From Avena insularis (Eukaryota; Streptophyta; Magnoliopsida; Poales; Poaceae), in the NCBI GenBank assembly GCA_023614405.1, contig CM042697.1, forward strand, positions 157,394,149 through 157,458,148: a stretch of DNA of 64,000 bases. The letters are read 5' to 3'. The notes below the pieces were generated by a model. The model had not been told where the DNA came from. It made no database searches and was given only the letters and a program-made list of their open reading frames with translations. Below are positions 10,405 through 22,010 of this stretch, piece by piece. How positions within the stretch are numbered: the stretch's first letter is position 1; each line of letters begins with the position of its first letter. Both the position numbers and the translations under genes were made by a program.

Positions 10405-13400
10405 TGTAAGATCCCACCCTTATAAAGGTAAGGATCCCTGTGATTGCAATGCTAGTCCCTGGATCAATGCTAGCATCCACAGTTTAAGATGAAGTACACA
10501 GAAACAAAGGTCATTATTACATCGTCATTCCAGAGATAACATAGTCTTTACAACTCCATAGCCATAGGCTAGTACAAGAGTTTAACTTAACAATATATAA
10601 ATAGAAGTCTTTATCTTCATGTGCCATAGGCAAGCATGTTGAGTGTAGACTCATAACCCCTATTCATCATTAGAGTAACCTGCAACATCACAAGTTACAT
10701 CCACAGTGGGTCAATACATTGGAATAGTATTGGAAAGTGATACCTTAGTAGAATGTTAACATCTATTTACTACATGAATTTTGGCTAAGTGTAGCTTAGG
10801 CTTGCTTTGCTCAAAATAGGTTTTACCTATTAGTTGAAGACACTAAGTTTTTAATTGACCAAACTTTCCCAAGGAACCACCAATAGAAATTGGTGAACCT
10901 TCACCCTTGTTCAACCACAAGTTTTAACTTAGAAAATTGGGATGAGGAGATTCTTGATAGCTTCCATGTCTTGATGCTCAAATTGTCCAATACCAGGGAC
11001 ATGGCTAAGTACTTAGATTCTTCCATCTGCAGAGGTTGTGCACTTTCCCCACAAGACTTGATTTTCACCAAGACATGACCTTTCAGAAGCCTTCCCTTAG
11101 ACCAAAATGGACGCGCTCCGAACCTATCATTCCTCTACCACCAACTGTCCATTTGGCTAAGTTATTGCAACCTATATGATCGAGGCAGAGCCCATAATGC
11201 CATGTGGCTGCACTAGAAGCTTCTTAACATTTGGCATCTCAAATCCCTTTGTTCCTCGGTGGCTTTCCACAAGTGACATACACAAGGTAAACCATAGAAA
11301 TTGGCCTTGTGTAACCACTCAACACAAACCATTCTTTCCATTCCACCCAGGTGTTTCATTCACTTAGTTGTTTTATTAAGCAAAATCATAAGTCAAAGAC
11401 TTAACAATATGTTCCATAGCATGAATATATTCCACCCTTGGTTGCTATTAGCTAGGGGAGTAGCATGGCAATAACAAGTATCTTAACTTAGAGAAAATTC
11501 TAACATTACTACAACTACTAGGATTTCCCAAGCATAGCATATAGATACTTAGCAAAATATTCATGCAAGCTCTATACAAAATATTTCTAATGCATAGGCA
11601 AAAATATTGGGACAAAAATATGAAGCACCACTTGCCTTGGTAGTTGGGGGAGTAGCAACAATCTTCACAACCACAATCACTATTAGCACCAAAATCTACA
11701 CATAAAATGATATCACCAAATTCACATATCAAAAATATACAAGCAAAAATATATGAATGCATGCAAATGCCATGTGACGATTTTCTACACCAAACAAGAC
11801 AATTATAAAGTACTGAATCATAAACAAAACAAATACACACCAACTAAACCTTATTTAGTCTTTAAATCATTTTTCAAATAATTTCTATACTCAATATAAG
11901 CCTATAAATGTCTCTGCAAAAATAATCCATTTTACAAAAGCAAAACATTAAACACATTTCATGGTTCGATATAATTCTTTCTCCTGATTCCAATCATATA
12001 AATATTTCAAAATTTGAACGTGTGGATCAAAAGTTATGAATTTTGCAAGTTTGAACATCTAATACATCTAAATTCTGTTTTTAAATCTAAACACAGGCCA
12101 CCCGGCAGCGTCTGATTAGCGCATACCGGTTCGGGCGGATCACGCTTGCGAGACGTAAGATCTAAGTGATGATGCATGGCTCAGATTTACTCATACCGCT
12201 TCACCCTCTAATCTAATCCTAGCCTCTCGATCTGGATCTAACGATCCTCGATGCTCTTACCATCGAGCGGCCGCGCAAATGGCCAGAGTGGCGGCGATGC
12301 TTCTGCCGGCGGTGAACTAGCAGCGCTAGGAGGCATGTGGGGGTGGGGTGGGTCGTTACCGAATCGTGGGGACGCGGCGATGATGATGATTGACACGGTG
12401 GAGACGCGGGCGTGCGGGACCGTCGAAGATTCCTCGCCGGAGATGCTCCTGGCGTCGGGTGCTCGAAGTCGTCGACAGAGGCCAGCCTACAGAGCGCCAG
12501 GGAACAAAACGAATGCATTAGCATGTGCGCGAGAGGACATCGAACTTGGAAAAGCAAACCATAGGCGAGGGGGTGGTCAGACCTTACCGTAATTGGTCGC
12601 CGGAGCTCGTCTAGACAGCAGCGGTGCGAGGAGGAAACCAAGCAGCTTGGTGGCGATTACTGGGTGGTGTTTGAGGGGAAATGGTCGTGACGGTGTGGGG
12701 TTTAAGTAGCAGGTGAGGGCTGGGCGAATTACTGGCGAAATCAAAGGAATTGATTCGGTTTAAATTCACGAGGTAACGGGTGGCGACGACGTGTTCATCG
12801 CGTGGGATCTGGGGAGGACGACGACGACGTGGCGTTGGGGCCACTGGTCAGTGTCTGGGGGGTTGGTTCGACGCGGGTGAGAGAGAGAGGGGGAGGGAAA
12901 ATGGCCCGGGTGGGATTGCTGGGCTGAGTCTGCTGATGGGCCGAAAGGCTGGCGCAGGCCTTTTCTGTTTTCTTTATTCTTTTTCTTTTTCTGTTTGAAT
13001 TTCCAGGAATCATTTTCATATGATTTCAAATATCTTTGAATTCAAACTCTCTCTGGATTTTTATAAAGTGAAACTTGCACATAATTTGCTACATAACCAT
13101 GTTGTACACTTGAATTTGCATTGGCACATTGGAATTTTTAAATAAACAATGCTTTTATCAAATGCTTAGTAAAGACATAAAAATGGTTTTAAATTTTATA
13201 CTTTGTTTTGAATCTTTGTCCAAGCTTTTGGAAAACATCAATCAACCATAGGATCAAATATCTTTGGTTTAAAACAAATAATCTCTTACTAGAGAGTAGC
13301 ATTGGGCCAATGCCTTGCTTACATAAAATGTTAAACATTCAAATGCCTCTTGCTTTGAAATGACATTGAAAATGATCCTAAAATTATTATGAATGCATGG

Positions 13401-13444
13401 ATGATATGCAAACATTGAAATCATGATTTTTTGGGGATTTTACA
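10405..13444 (-). repeat. Gypsy-A 5' LTR
   Basis: This LTR opens TGTAAGATCCC and closes GGGGATTTTACA (plus-strand view), so TG/CA ends are intact. The likely core promoter on the minus strand is the TACTTAAACCCC sequence near 12697-12712, at the edge of the GC-rich block. The open frames at 12219-12641 are unlikely to be genes because they are not kept in frame in Gypsy-B. Confidence 0.93.
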
Positions 13445-13449
13445 ACTAA

Positions 13450-13673
13450 CAACATCCAATGTCCATGATTAGGAAACCTTGATCATCTTGTTAATCAACG
13501 AGCTAGTTTATAAGAGATGCATAACTAGGAACTTTCTGTTTGTTTAGTAAACACACATGTATTAACATTTCCGTATTGATACAATTATAGCATGCAAAAT
13601 AAACATCTATCATATACTTGGAATATACATAATAACCACTTTATTATTGCCTCTCAGGACATATTTCCCTTCA
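13450..13673 (-). repeat. Copia-1 3' LTR, proximal part with polypurine junction
   Basis: This piece continues the LTR interrupted at 970 and matches 52231-52453. It ends ...CCCTTCA at 13673. Beyond it the minus strand reads AAGTGCAAGTGGGAGAC-type sequence, the polypurine tract of BARE/Angela-like elements. Confidence 0.9.
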
Positions 13674-13705
13674 GTCTCCCACTTGCACTAGAGACAATAA
13701 TCTAG

Positions 13706-14266
13706 TTACATAGTGATAAAACTAACACACATGGAGTTCTGGTGTTGATCATGTTTTTCTCTATGGAGAGTTTTAGTCAACGAATCTGCTACATTGAGAT
13801 CTGTGTATACTTTACAAATTTTTATATCTCCATCCTTGATATGCTCACGGATGGAGTGAAACCGGCTCTTAATATGCTTGGAATTCTTGTGAGACCTTGG
13901 TTCTTTGGCATTGGCTATGGCACCATCTTTGTCACAATAGATCACCATTGGGTCCAACGCGCTCACAACCACACCTAGTTCGGTTATGAACTCCTTCATC
14001 CAAACTTCTTCCTGAGCAGCAACATATCCGGCCACCGTTGTTGATCCGGCCACCACAGGTTGTTTGGAACTCCTCCAACTAACCGCTCCACCATTCATGA
14101 GAAATACGTATCCGGGTTGAGACTTAGATTCATCCGGATCGGTGTCAAAGCTAGCGTCAACATAACACTTAGCGACGAGCTCTTCTTCACCTCCGTACAC
14201 AAGAAACATATCCTTAGTTCTTCGTAAGTACTTAAGGATATTCTTGACAGCTATCCAGTGTTCCAA
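13706..14266 (-). pseudogene. Copia-1 RNase H domain
   Basis: A 186-codon open piece carries the Copia-type RNase H: CYVDASFDTDPDESKSQPGY near residue 34, a degenerate STTVAGYVAA near residue 75 (the usual form is STTEAEYVA, so the catalytic Glu position is altered), and a terminal VADSLTK motif. It is the end of the Copia-1 polyprotein, separated from the RT piece by a stop at 14279-14284. Confidence 0.88.
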
Positions 14267-14281
14267 TCCTGGATCAGATTG

Positions 14282-14977
14282 CTACCTACTAGTCAAACTA
14301 ATAGCATGTGCCACATCCGGTCTTGTACATAGCAGGGCATAAATTATAGAGCCTATGGCTGAAGCATAGGGGACTTTGTCCATTATCTCTCTTTCTTCCG
14401 CTGTAGCCGGACTTTGAGTCTTACTCAATGTCTTACCTTGCAACGGAGGTAAGAACCCCTTCTTACTTCGGTCCATTTTAAACTTCTTTAAAATCTTATC
14501 AAGGTATGTACTTTGCGATAGCCCTATTAGGCTCCTAGATCTATCCCTATAGATCTTTATGCCTAATATGTATGACTTTTCACCTAGGTCCTTCATTGAA
14601 ATTTTGCTATTTAGATAACTTTTAACACTATTTAAAAGATATATATCATTTCCGATCAATAATATGCCATCCACATATAATATCATAAATTCCACATTGC
14701 TCCCACTCACTTTATTGTAAATACAAGCCTCTCCATAAGTTTGGACAAATCCAAACTCTTTTATCACCTCATCAAAGTGGAGATTCCAACTCCGGGATGC
14801 TTGCTTCAGTCCATAGATGGATCGCTGAAGCTTGCATACCTTGTCAGCATACTTAGGATCGACAAAACCCTTTGGTTGTATCATATACAACTCTTCTTCA
14901 ATGTTGCCATTGAGGAACACAGTTTTGACATCCATTTGCCATATCTCATAGTCGAAATATGCAACAATTGCTAACAT
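14282..14977 (-). pseudogene. Copia-1 reverse transcriptase domain
   Basis: A 231-codon open piece begins with the WQMDVKTVFLNGNIEEELYM block typical of Copia RT and ends with the TRPDVAHA block. The catalytic YVDD box reads YVDG: the codon at 14666-14668 is GGC where Asp is expected. The domain is catalytically dead even if translated. The frame is preceded by stops in the RT N-terminal block near 14980-15060. Confidence 0.9.
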
Positions 14978-15065
14978 AATCCTAAATTACTTTAGCATCA
15001 CTACATGAGAGAATGTCTCATCGTAGTCAAGTTCTTGAATTTTGTCGAAACCCCTTTGCGAAAAT

Positions 15066-15509
15066 TCAAGCTTTATAGACGGTTACATTACCATCAGCAT
15101 CAGTTTTCCTTTTGAAAACCCATTTATTTTCCACGGCCTTTCGGTCGTGAGGTAAGTCCACCAAGGTCCAAACCTGGTTTTCGTACATGGATTCCATCTC
15201 GGATTTCATGGCTTCTAACCATTTGTTGGAAACCCGACTCATCATCGCTCCTTCATATGTCATAGGGTCATCAATTTCATCGACCATGAAATTCATAACA
15301 GGATTTCCGTACAGCTCGGGAGATGCACGTGTCCTGCTAGACCTGCGATGTTCGGTAGTATTCTCTTTCGGTGCTTCATGATCGTTATCATTAGTTCCCT
15401 CCTCATTTGGTGAAGCCAACTCCGGAACGACTTCCGGCGCTGCGCTACTTGACATACTATGAAGAGAAGGTTCTACAACGTCTTTGAGTTCTACCTTCCG
15501 ACTACACAT
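15066..15509 (-). pseudogene. Copia-1 integrase tail to RT start
   Basis: This 147-codon open piece has an acidic, low-complexity linker followed by a WLEAMKSEMESMYENQVWTL-type block and KAVENKWVFKRK, the start of the Copia RT (RVT_2) domain. It joins the integrase remains on one side and the RT piece on the other; stops and a frameshift separate them. Confidence 0.85.
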
Positions 15510-16289
15510 GCCCTTCGCGAGAAACTGTTTCTTTAGAAAGGATCCATTCTTGGCAACAAAAAACTTGCCCTCGGATCTGTGATAGAAGGAATACTGTTTC
15601 CGCTTTGGGTTCGAGTTTATCCGGTTGAAGTTTCTTCACATAAACATCGCATCCCCAAACTTTAAGAAATGACAGCTTAGGTTTATTTCCAAACTACAAT
15701 TCATACGGTGTCTTTTCAACGGATTTATATGGTGCCCGATTTAAAGTGAATGCAGCAGTTTCTAGTGCATAACCCCAAAATGACAGTGGCAAGTCCGTTA
15801 GAGACATCATAGATCGAACCATATCTAATAAAGTATGATTACGATGTTCCGACACACCATTTCGCTATGGTGGTCCGGAAGGTGTGAGTTGTGAAACTAT
15901 TCCACACTCTTTCATGTGAGTAAAAAACTCGTAACTTAGATACTCACCTCCACGGTCGGACAGTAGAAATTTCATCTTTCTATTATGATGATTTTCCACT
16001 TCACTCTCAAACTCCTTGAATTTATCGCCTGTTCCATTGAACAGAAAAATGGCGTTCTAGTCATCTTGCCCATAAGGCATGGCTCGCATGTATCAAATGA
16101 TTCGAAATCAAGTAATTCCAAAAGTCCATCCTAAATAGAAGTTTTGGTGCACTCTCTATTTTGCAGGACAAGAAAGAAGCGAATGGAGCTTGTTTATGCG
16201 TTTAACGCCAATATGACCTAGATGGCAGTGCCACATATATGCGGATATATCATCATTAAGTTCAATCCTTTTAGCATCAACATTATGAA
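15510..16289 (-). pseudogene. Copia-1 integrase and pre-integrase remains
   Basis: Minus-strand frames show the pre-integrase HLGHIGVKRINKLHS zinc-binding block (about 16160-16250), then LSDRGGEYLSYEF and a NGVSE block from the integrase core (about 15850-16000). Several stops are present and much of the core between the zinc block and the second catalytic Asp is missing near 16030-16110, apparently deleted. The block is cut at 16289 by Tat-1 and resumes at 35720. Confidence 0.8.
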
Positions 16290-17134
16290 TGTCGTGGTGT
16301 GGAACATGGTAGTGCCATCGGGGATGGAAAATAAGGGACACTCGGATGCAATCGGTGGCTCACGCAACGGGTTGGGCACGGTAAACTGCAAACATAGTGA
16401 CGTACCCATGTTCGGGGCCCTCTCGGTGAGGTAACACCCCTACTCCTGCAAGATGAACTATATGAGGGAGAAAATTTCCTGTACAGATGCTCCTTGAGCT
16501 GTTTCCTTAGCTACTATCGACAACTAGAGGAAGATGGGAACTAGCTACCAACACTTCTATCCTTCTATTCTTGCCTACCTAGAACCCTAGCTCTGCCCTC
16601 CCTTATATACTGGTATGGGGAGCAGATTACAAATCGGGCCCTAGGGTTTACTGTTTGGATATGGGTTTATAGGGCCCATCCGGTGGGCCAGGACCTAGTC
16701 CACCCTTCTTTTAGCGTCATCCTCTTCTTTAGCGGTCACCCGGGCTTCCTTTGGAGCGTCACCCTTGCTTTAACGGTCACCCGGGCTGCTTTCTCTAGTT
16801 AGACGACCACTTTGCTTTACCTTCGTCGTGTAGAGCTGGTCATGACGGCACGCCAGCTTGCCTGGTGATGAGTGAGAGCCAGAGCCGTACCCCGCAAGGA
16901 GCGTCAGCCCTTCCGTGCTCTCCATCAAATCCGAGGTGAGCTGGGTGGAAGCGGCCACCCGGCCGATTCTTCTGGCTACCGGCTAGACGGGCTAGCCGAG
17001 AAGGTTATAAGCCCAACCGGGCGGTGTTCGCCAACCAGCTGGAGTTGTCTTTCTTGAGGGCCAGATGGCATGTTCCTTCAAGATCCGGCCTACTTGTGCT
17101 TGGCTTTCTCCACTCGGGGGTTATCCCCCCGACA
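16290..17134 (-). repeat. Tat-1 3' LTR
   Basis: This LTR opens TGTCGTGGTG and ends ATCCCCCCGACA. A minus-strand TATATAAGG at 16611-16619 matches the one in the 5' LTR. The right half is rich in CCGG-type motifs. Confidence 0.9.
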
Positions 17135-17150
17135 CTAGTCCCCGAGCACG
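17135..17150 (-). other. Tat-1 polypurine tract
   Basis: The minus strand reads CGTGCTCGGGGACTAG immediately before the LTR start TGTCGGG. The CTCGGGGACTA core recurs inside each unit of the tandem repeat at 21189-21491. Confidence 0.75.
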
Positions 17151-17773
17151 TATGGGCTTGTCCGGTGGGTAAGATCTTGCGTGCTCCTTTCCGTCTTGAA
17201 GTTATTGTTTGACCGCATCCGGCTGCAGCTTTTGCTTTTGCTTTCCGGCTGGATTTAACCGGCTTTGGAATCGATGGCCGCCCACTGGGTGTAGATAGCG
17301 AAGGCAGGGTCCGACTGGCGTAGCTGGAGACGAAGCGTTAGCTTGATGCTATTGATGCGTCACCCACAACTGTTGCTCTGGCACACGTCGCGTCAGTTGG
17401 ACTTCCGCGTTGCTGGGTCAGTTTTTGGCAACTGTGCACGTAACTTGCCGCAGCGGTTTCTTCTGTGGTGGTTATTATGGCGCAAAGGATCCGAAGCCGA
17501 ATTGTCTTGCGACCGTGGCGCCTAGGTGCCATGCGTCATGCGGGAACCAAGGGGGCGACGGTACCGCCCGCGGGGATAAATAGGGCGCTGGAACAGGGTG
17601 ATGCCCACACTTCTTCATCCTTCGGCTCATCTTCTTCTCTTCTTCCAGCACACCTTACTTCTTGCGCCCTTTCTCCTTGCTGCCGTTGGAGCCGCCGCGC
17701 ATCATTCACAACGGCCACCTCTTCTGTTGAGATGTTGCCAGAGCAGCGCGGGGGCTAGTGCGGGTCGTTCGTC

Positions 17774-20700
17774 ATGGACGACCTCATCCACAAGTATCGG
17801 TGTGGGATATTGCTTCCTCCGTCGATGCTAGTGAAGCATCGGCTTGCGCTGTAGGGGGAGCGGGTGACGGACCGTCTGTCGGGGGAGGGCGTCGTCTTCC
17901 TCGTGCACTTCGCCTGCGGCTTCGGCCTTCCCGTCAGCCCCTTCCTCCTCCAGCTCTTTGTCTTCTTCGACCTCCAACTCCATCATCTGGGCGCCAACGC
18001 CATCGCACAGTTGTCGCACCAGGCAGCCTGCTGTGAGTCGTACCTTTTGGTGTGGCCCGAGGTGGCAAACTTCCTCAAGTTCTTCCACTTCAAGGCCGAG
18101 AACACCGCCAAGGGCGGTCCACTGACGCCGACAGGCTGCTGCGCCATCTATCTGCGGTCTTCCTCGCCGATACCGCGGTTCGAGCTTCCTGACACCGTCA
18201 AGCTGTGGCAGCGCTCATATTTTTATGTGAGCAACGCCGCAGAGGTGGACTGGATCTGCCTTCCGCCTTTCGCCAACCTTCCCTCAACGCAGAAGGGATG
18301 GTCGATGAAAGGTATGGGCGCCTCGGCGGAACTCGACCGGATGGCCACCAGGTGGAGGCGATGGTGGAGACGGAGAGGCTCACCGCCCGGGACATCACGC
18401 TGTCATGGATGGTGTGCCGCGTGCTTCCGCTGCAGAAGCGGTCGCACAAGATGTGCCATATATCGACCGCCGATGATCCGACGAGGAAGTCGCGGAAGGA
18501 GGTGCCCTACCAGGACCTACGGAACTGGGTCTCCATGATCTCCAAGTTCCGCATGGAGGCAACCTGGGCGTCCTCCTGCGCACCGTACCATCGCGGCCGC
18601 CTGCCGCCCTGGGTGAGTTGTCGTCTAGTTATCTTGCATTTTATTCTTCATCGTTGTTAGTTTTCCTTGGGTGCCTTATGCTCCCCTTTTTGAGTACTTG
18701 TTCACGGTGCAGCTAGCCGAAGACGGTATGGGTGACCTCCCGCTTCCGTCCTTCTTGGCGGACAGGAAGGCGAAGAAGTACCCCCAGACGGAGCCCGAAG
18801 GGTTTCCCGTCCGGGCGGACGACGTCCCCTCGGATTCTCATGGTAAGTTGCCGGCTGCAGCTCCTTGTCTCGTCCTGGCTCAGGAGGTTTTGTTTTGAAG
18901 CTTTGTTTTTGTTGCAGTCGATGTCACCGACGAGGAGGGCGGCCGAGATAAACCAGCGGCGAAACCCCGGGCGAAGAGGGCGGCGCCTGTTGCCTCTCCC
19001 ACTCTAGTTGAACAGAAAAGGACGCACCAGGGGTGCCAAGTCATCGCTCCGCCGTCCGTCGTCAGGTTAGCCTCCTTCTTGCATCTCCCTTGATTTGTTG
19101 CTGCTCTTGTTGGTGCTTCCTTTTATTTTTCGTTTCTCGCAGTGAGGCGATGTCGCTTGGCGACGGTGGCGCTGCCGTCGTTGCTCCTCCCCCTTCTCCG
19201 GCGGTTGAGGAGATGGTGAGGTCACCGGCTGCTTCCGCGTCGGCTGCGTCCAATCCGGCCGCGCCTGCCGCGTCGACCGCTTCCGCCGTCTCCGCCCAGG
19301 GCCCCTTAGGATCCCCGACCACATGGTTGCTGCATCAGGCACCTGCGTCCTCGCGGTTGGGGCAGCTGTTTGCGGCTGCTCAGGACCCGGAGACCCTCCT
19401 CCTTCGTCCTGGGGCTAGCATGAACCCGGCCTGGAGCGATTCTCCAGGCAGTTCCGCCAGGCCTGTGACCACGGAGGTGACGGAGGAGGCTGGGGCCACG
19501 CAGGCGGCTGTAGCGGGTGGCGGCCAGCCGGGCGCCTCCACGCCGACTGGGAGAGAGTTGGTGGTTGCCACACCTTCGGGTGTGGCTACCGATGACGATG
19601 AGGTTGTCATTACCGGCTCGAGGCCAGCTCCGGCTGGGCTCACGCCGGGTGCGATTCTCGCCCAGCTCTCGGGCGCGGCGCCAGTCGCACTCTACCAGGT
19701 TCGCCACCTGGTTGACGGATTTGAAAAGGGCCTTGGCGAGGTCAAAAATTTGTCTGTTTCGATGGAGGTAAATGTCTCTCCCTGTTATCTCTTCCGTGCG
19801 TTGCTTTCCTAGCCGGTTTTCTGTTCCATCTCTTACTCGGTTTTCTTGCTGTAGAGAGCGTTTTCGGAGTCGGTGAAGAACACCCGGGATCTTGGACATA
19901 GGATTGCTTCTTCAGATCTGTCTTGGCGATTGGATCCCTTTTACCGTTTTTTGTTGACCATCGGGTATCCTCCTACAGCCATGATCCTGGACAAGGAGAA
20001 GGAGGTGGAGCGCCTCAAGGCTGAGGTTGCCCGACAGCAAGAATCGAACAAGGCGCGACAGGCGTAGTTCGATCAACTTGCCATGGACAGGCATCATTTT
20101 GAGGTTAGCGTGGAGCGGGGCAAGAAGGCCGCTGACATCCGGGCGGAGTCGTTGAAGAATTTTGAGACGATCTTCGCCCAATAGGAGGAGACGATCAAGA
20201 TTCTTTGCTCCCGGGAGGGGGAGTTGACTCAGCACCTCCAGAGAATCTCGGATATGGTCGTCAGTAAGTTCTTCTGCCTCAATCCTCCGCTGCATCATTG
20301 TTAATTTGGTCTAGTCCTGCTGCTCACTCCTGTCCTTGGTTGCATCTCATTACCCTGAGGCGACCGAGATGGCCCTGGAGAAGCTGCCTGTGGAGGATGT
20401 CGGCCGCCACCTGACCGCCTTGGATCTGGTGAAGGTGCTGGCGGAAGAGAGCAATGGTCTTCGTGCCGTTGCCAACAACCTCTTCCACTACATCTGGTCA
20501 GATGCAGCTAATGTGCATGATATCGCCACCTTGGCGGTTGGCTTGTCTCATGGAATCGACGTCCTGGACACCCACAAGGAATGGGCAGCCCAAGGCGGTG
20601 TGGAGATGGCTCTAGGCTTGGTCAAGTCGTGGTATCCCGGGGCTGATCTCGGTGTGCTCACACATGGTTTCCGCCTTGGGACGAGCTACGAGGGCCTTCG

Positions 20701-20941
20701 CGACAGCATTCCGGTGATCCGGTCCTGCGGGGTGAAGATTGGCACCTACGTGGACTTGGAGCATGATTTTCGCGACCCCGTCAAGGCGCTGCCATTCCAC
20801 TAGACCCCGTTGCCCTGGAATGCCATCGACGTCGCCTCCACTAGCCAAGCTCCTGCAGCTGTCCCTGGTGCCCCTCCTACCGGTCTTCCTCCTGCTCCAG
20901 CTACTAACGCTCCCTCTGCCGCTCCTGCCGCTGAACCTTGA
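17774..20941 (+). pseudogene. Tat-1 antisense spliced gene (Transposase_28-like 'putative gypsy type transposon' protein)
   Basis: A multi-exon gene opposes the polyprotein. Start ATG is at 17774. Exon 1 (to about 18612) holds the FLVHFACGFGLPVSPFLLQL and LQLHHLGANAIAQL blocks typical of this plant family. Likely later exons are about 18712-18842, 18918-19065, 19143-19767 and 19855 onwards. A coiled-coil exon ends at 20263, and the last exon runs from about 20336 to TGA 20939-20941. GT/AG borders and codon phases agree for the middle exons. In-frame TAG codons at 17852, 20065, 20182 and 20801, and a one-base shift near 18350, kill it; the last acceptor also seems lost. Antisense 3' genes are known in some Tat elements (for example gene23 of maize Grande). 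Function is unknown. Confidence 0.8.
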
Positions 20942-21188
20942 TCCCCGGGATGTTGGGTGTATTTGTGAACTCCATCTTTTGTTTGTGCTACACTTTGATT
21001 AGCTTTTGCCGCTAGACTTTGAATTGAGCGCAGAACCTTCATGTTCTGCTTAAATGTCTTGGTGCCCCTTCAATTCTTGAGCGCATCCCGTCTGCTTGTT
21101 TTTATGCCTTCATTAATTGTGGTGTTTGGGATTTTTGCCGGCTGGGTGGCCGGCCGGGTCGGGGCTTTTGGCCGACTTGACTCATGTT

Positions 21189-21491
21189 GATGGGTGCACA
21201 GGAGCGCACCCACTGGGTGTAGTCCCCGAGCTTCGGGCCGACTAGGGTAGCTAGCCGGGTCGAAGCTCCTTGCCATCTTTACTTATGGTGATGGGTGCGC
21301 AGGAGCGCGCCCACTGGGTGTAGTCCCTGAGATTCGGGCCAGCTGGAGTAGCTAGCCGGGTCGAAGCTCCTTGCCATCTTCACTTGGGTTGATGGGTGCG
21401 CGGGAGCACGCCCACTGGGTGTAGTACCCGTGGTTCAGGCCGGCTAGGGTAGCCAGCCGGGTCGAAGCTCTTTGCCTTCATATTTCGTGCC
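21189..21491. repeat. 101-bp tandem repeat, three units, in the Tat-1 3' region
   Basis: Units start with GATGGGTGC at 21189, 21290 and 21391, exactly 101 bp apart. Each has a near-hairpin (GGGTGCGC ... GCGCGCCC), then CACTGGGTGTAGTCCCCGAG, then GGGTAGCTAGCCGGGTCGAAGC. The TAGTCCCCGAG core is the reverse complement of the element's polypurine tract. The rest of 20942-22010 holds no gene that I can support. Confidence 0.92.
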
Positions 21492-22010
21492 AACTTGTGG
21501 CTTGTGTCGCGCGAGACACAGTGTTTCTTTGGGTTAGTTTCATTATGCATGCATCCATTTATAGTTAGGGCCGAACGAAGAAAGAAACAAGGAGATGTGC
21601 CCTTTCGAGTTAGGCCGCTAGCAGATCCCCTTTTCTCATCGAGCATTGGCCTTTCGAGCGCTACCCTTGCCGGCTGTCAGCCGGTTCGTTGTTGTTGGCT
21701 TAACTCATGTAGACGCGACCATTTCTCCTAGGCGCCCCTATCTTCTGCACTGGCATTTTATTGAGGTGTGTGCTTTGAGCGTCGCTCTTGCCGGGTCGAC
21801 AACCAGCTTGCGGTCTGAAGCCAAAACCGAAGAGTTTGCTCTAGGCACCTTGTGCAATATTATGCCGCCTGTAGAAGTCATGGGCGTCCGGGCCAGCCGG
21901 TACGGGGGCAAATGTTGTACGCAAAATTGGGACAAAGTCCTCGGTACTATGTCGAGGCTTCCAAGCTTGTTCATTTATTACATGAAAAGGAAGGTACATA
22001 CACTTCTTGC

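Larger units (their letters stand above)
971..13444 (-). mobile_element. Gypsy-A: Tekay/Del-type chromovirus, complete but inactive
   Basis: A full element of about 12.5 kb, with LTRs at 971-4007 and 10405-13444, an initiator-Met primer site next to the right LTR and a polypurine tract next to the left LTR. It therefore reads on the minus strand. The duplication ACTAA flanks it (966-970 and 13445-13449). Coding order is 5' LTR, ORF A, ORF B, gag-protease-RT-RNase H-integrase-chromodomain, 3' LTR. The C-terminal chromodomain and protein sequence place it in the chromovirus branch of Ty3/Gypsy. It shares its whole plan with Gypsy-B at 36531-49304. About 13 differences separate its LTRs over the first 350 bp by eye. 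Confidence 0.92.

Noticed and set aside
12219..12641. 140-codon open frame in the Gypsy-A 5' LTR, with a related shorter frame at 2782-3150
   Set aside because: Low-complexity Arg/Ser/Pro composition in the GC-rich LTR block. The Gypsy-B LTRs do not keep the frame, so there is no sign of selection.
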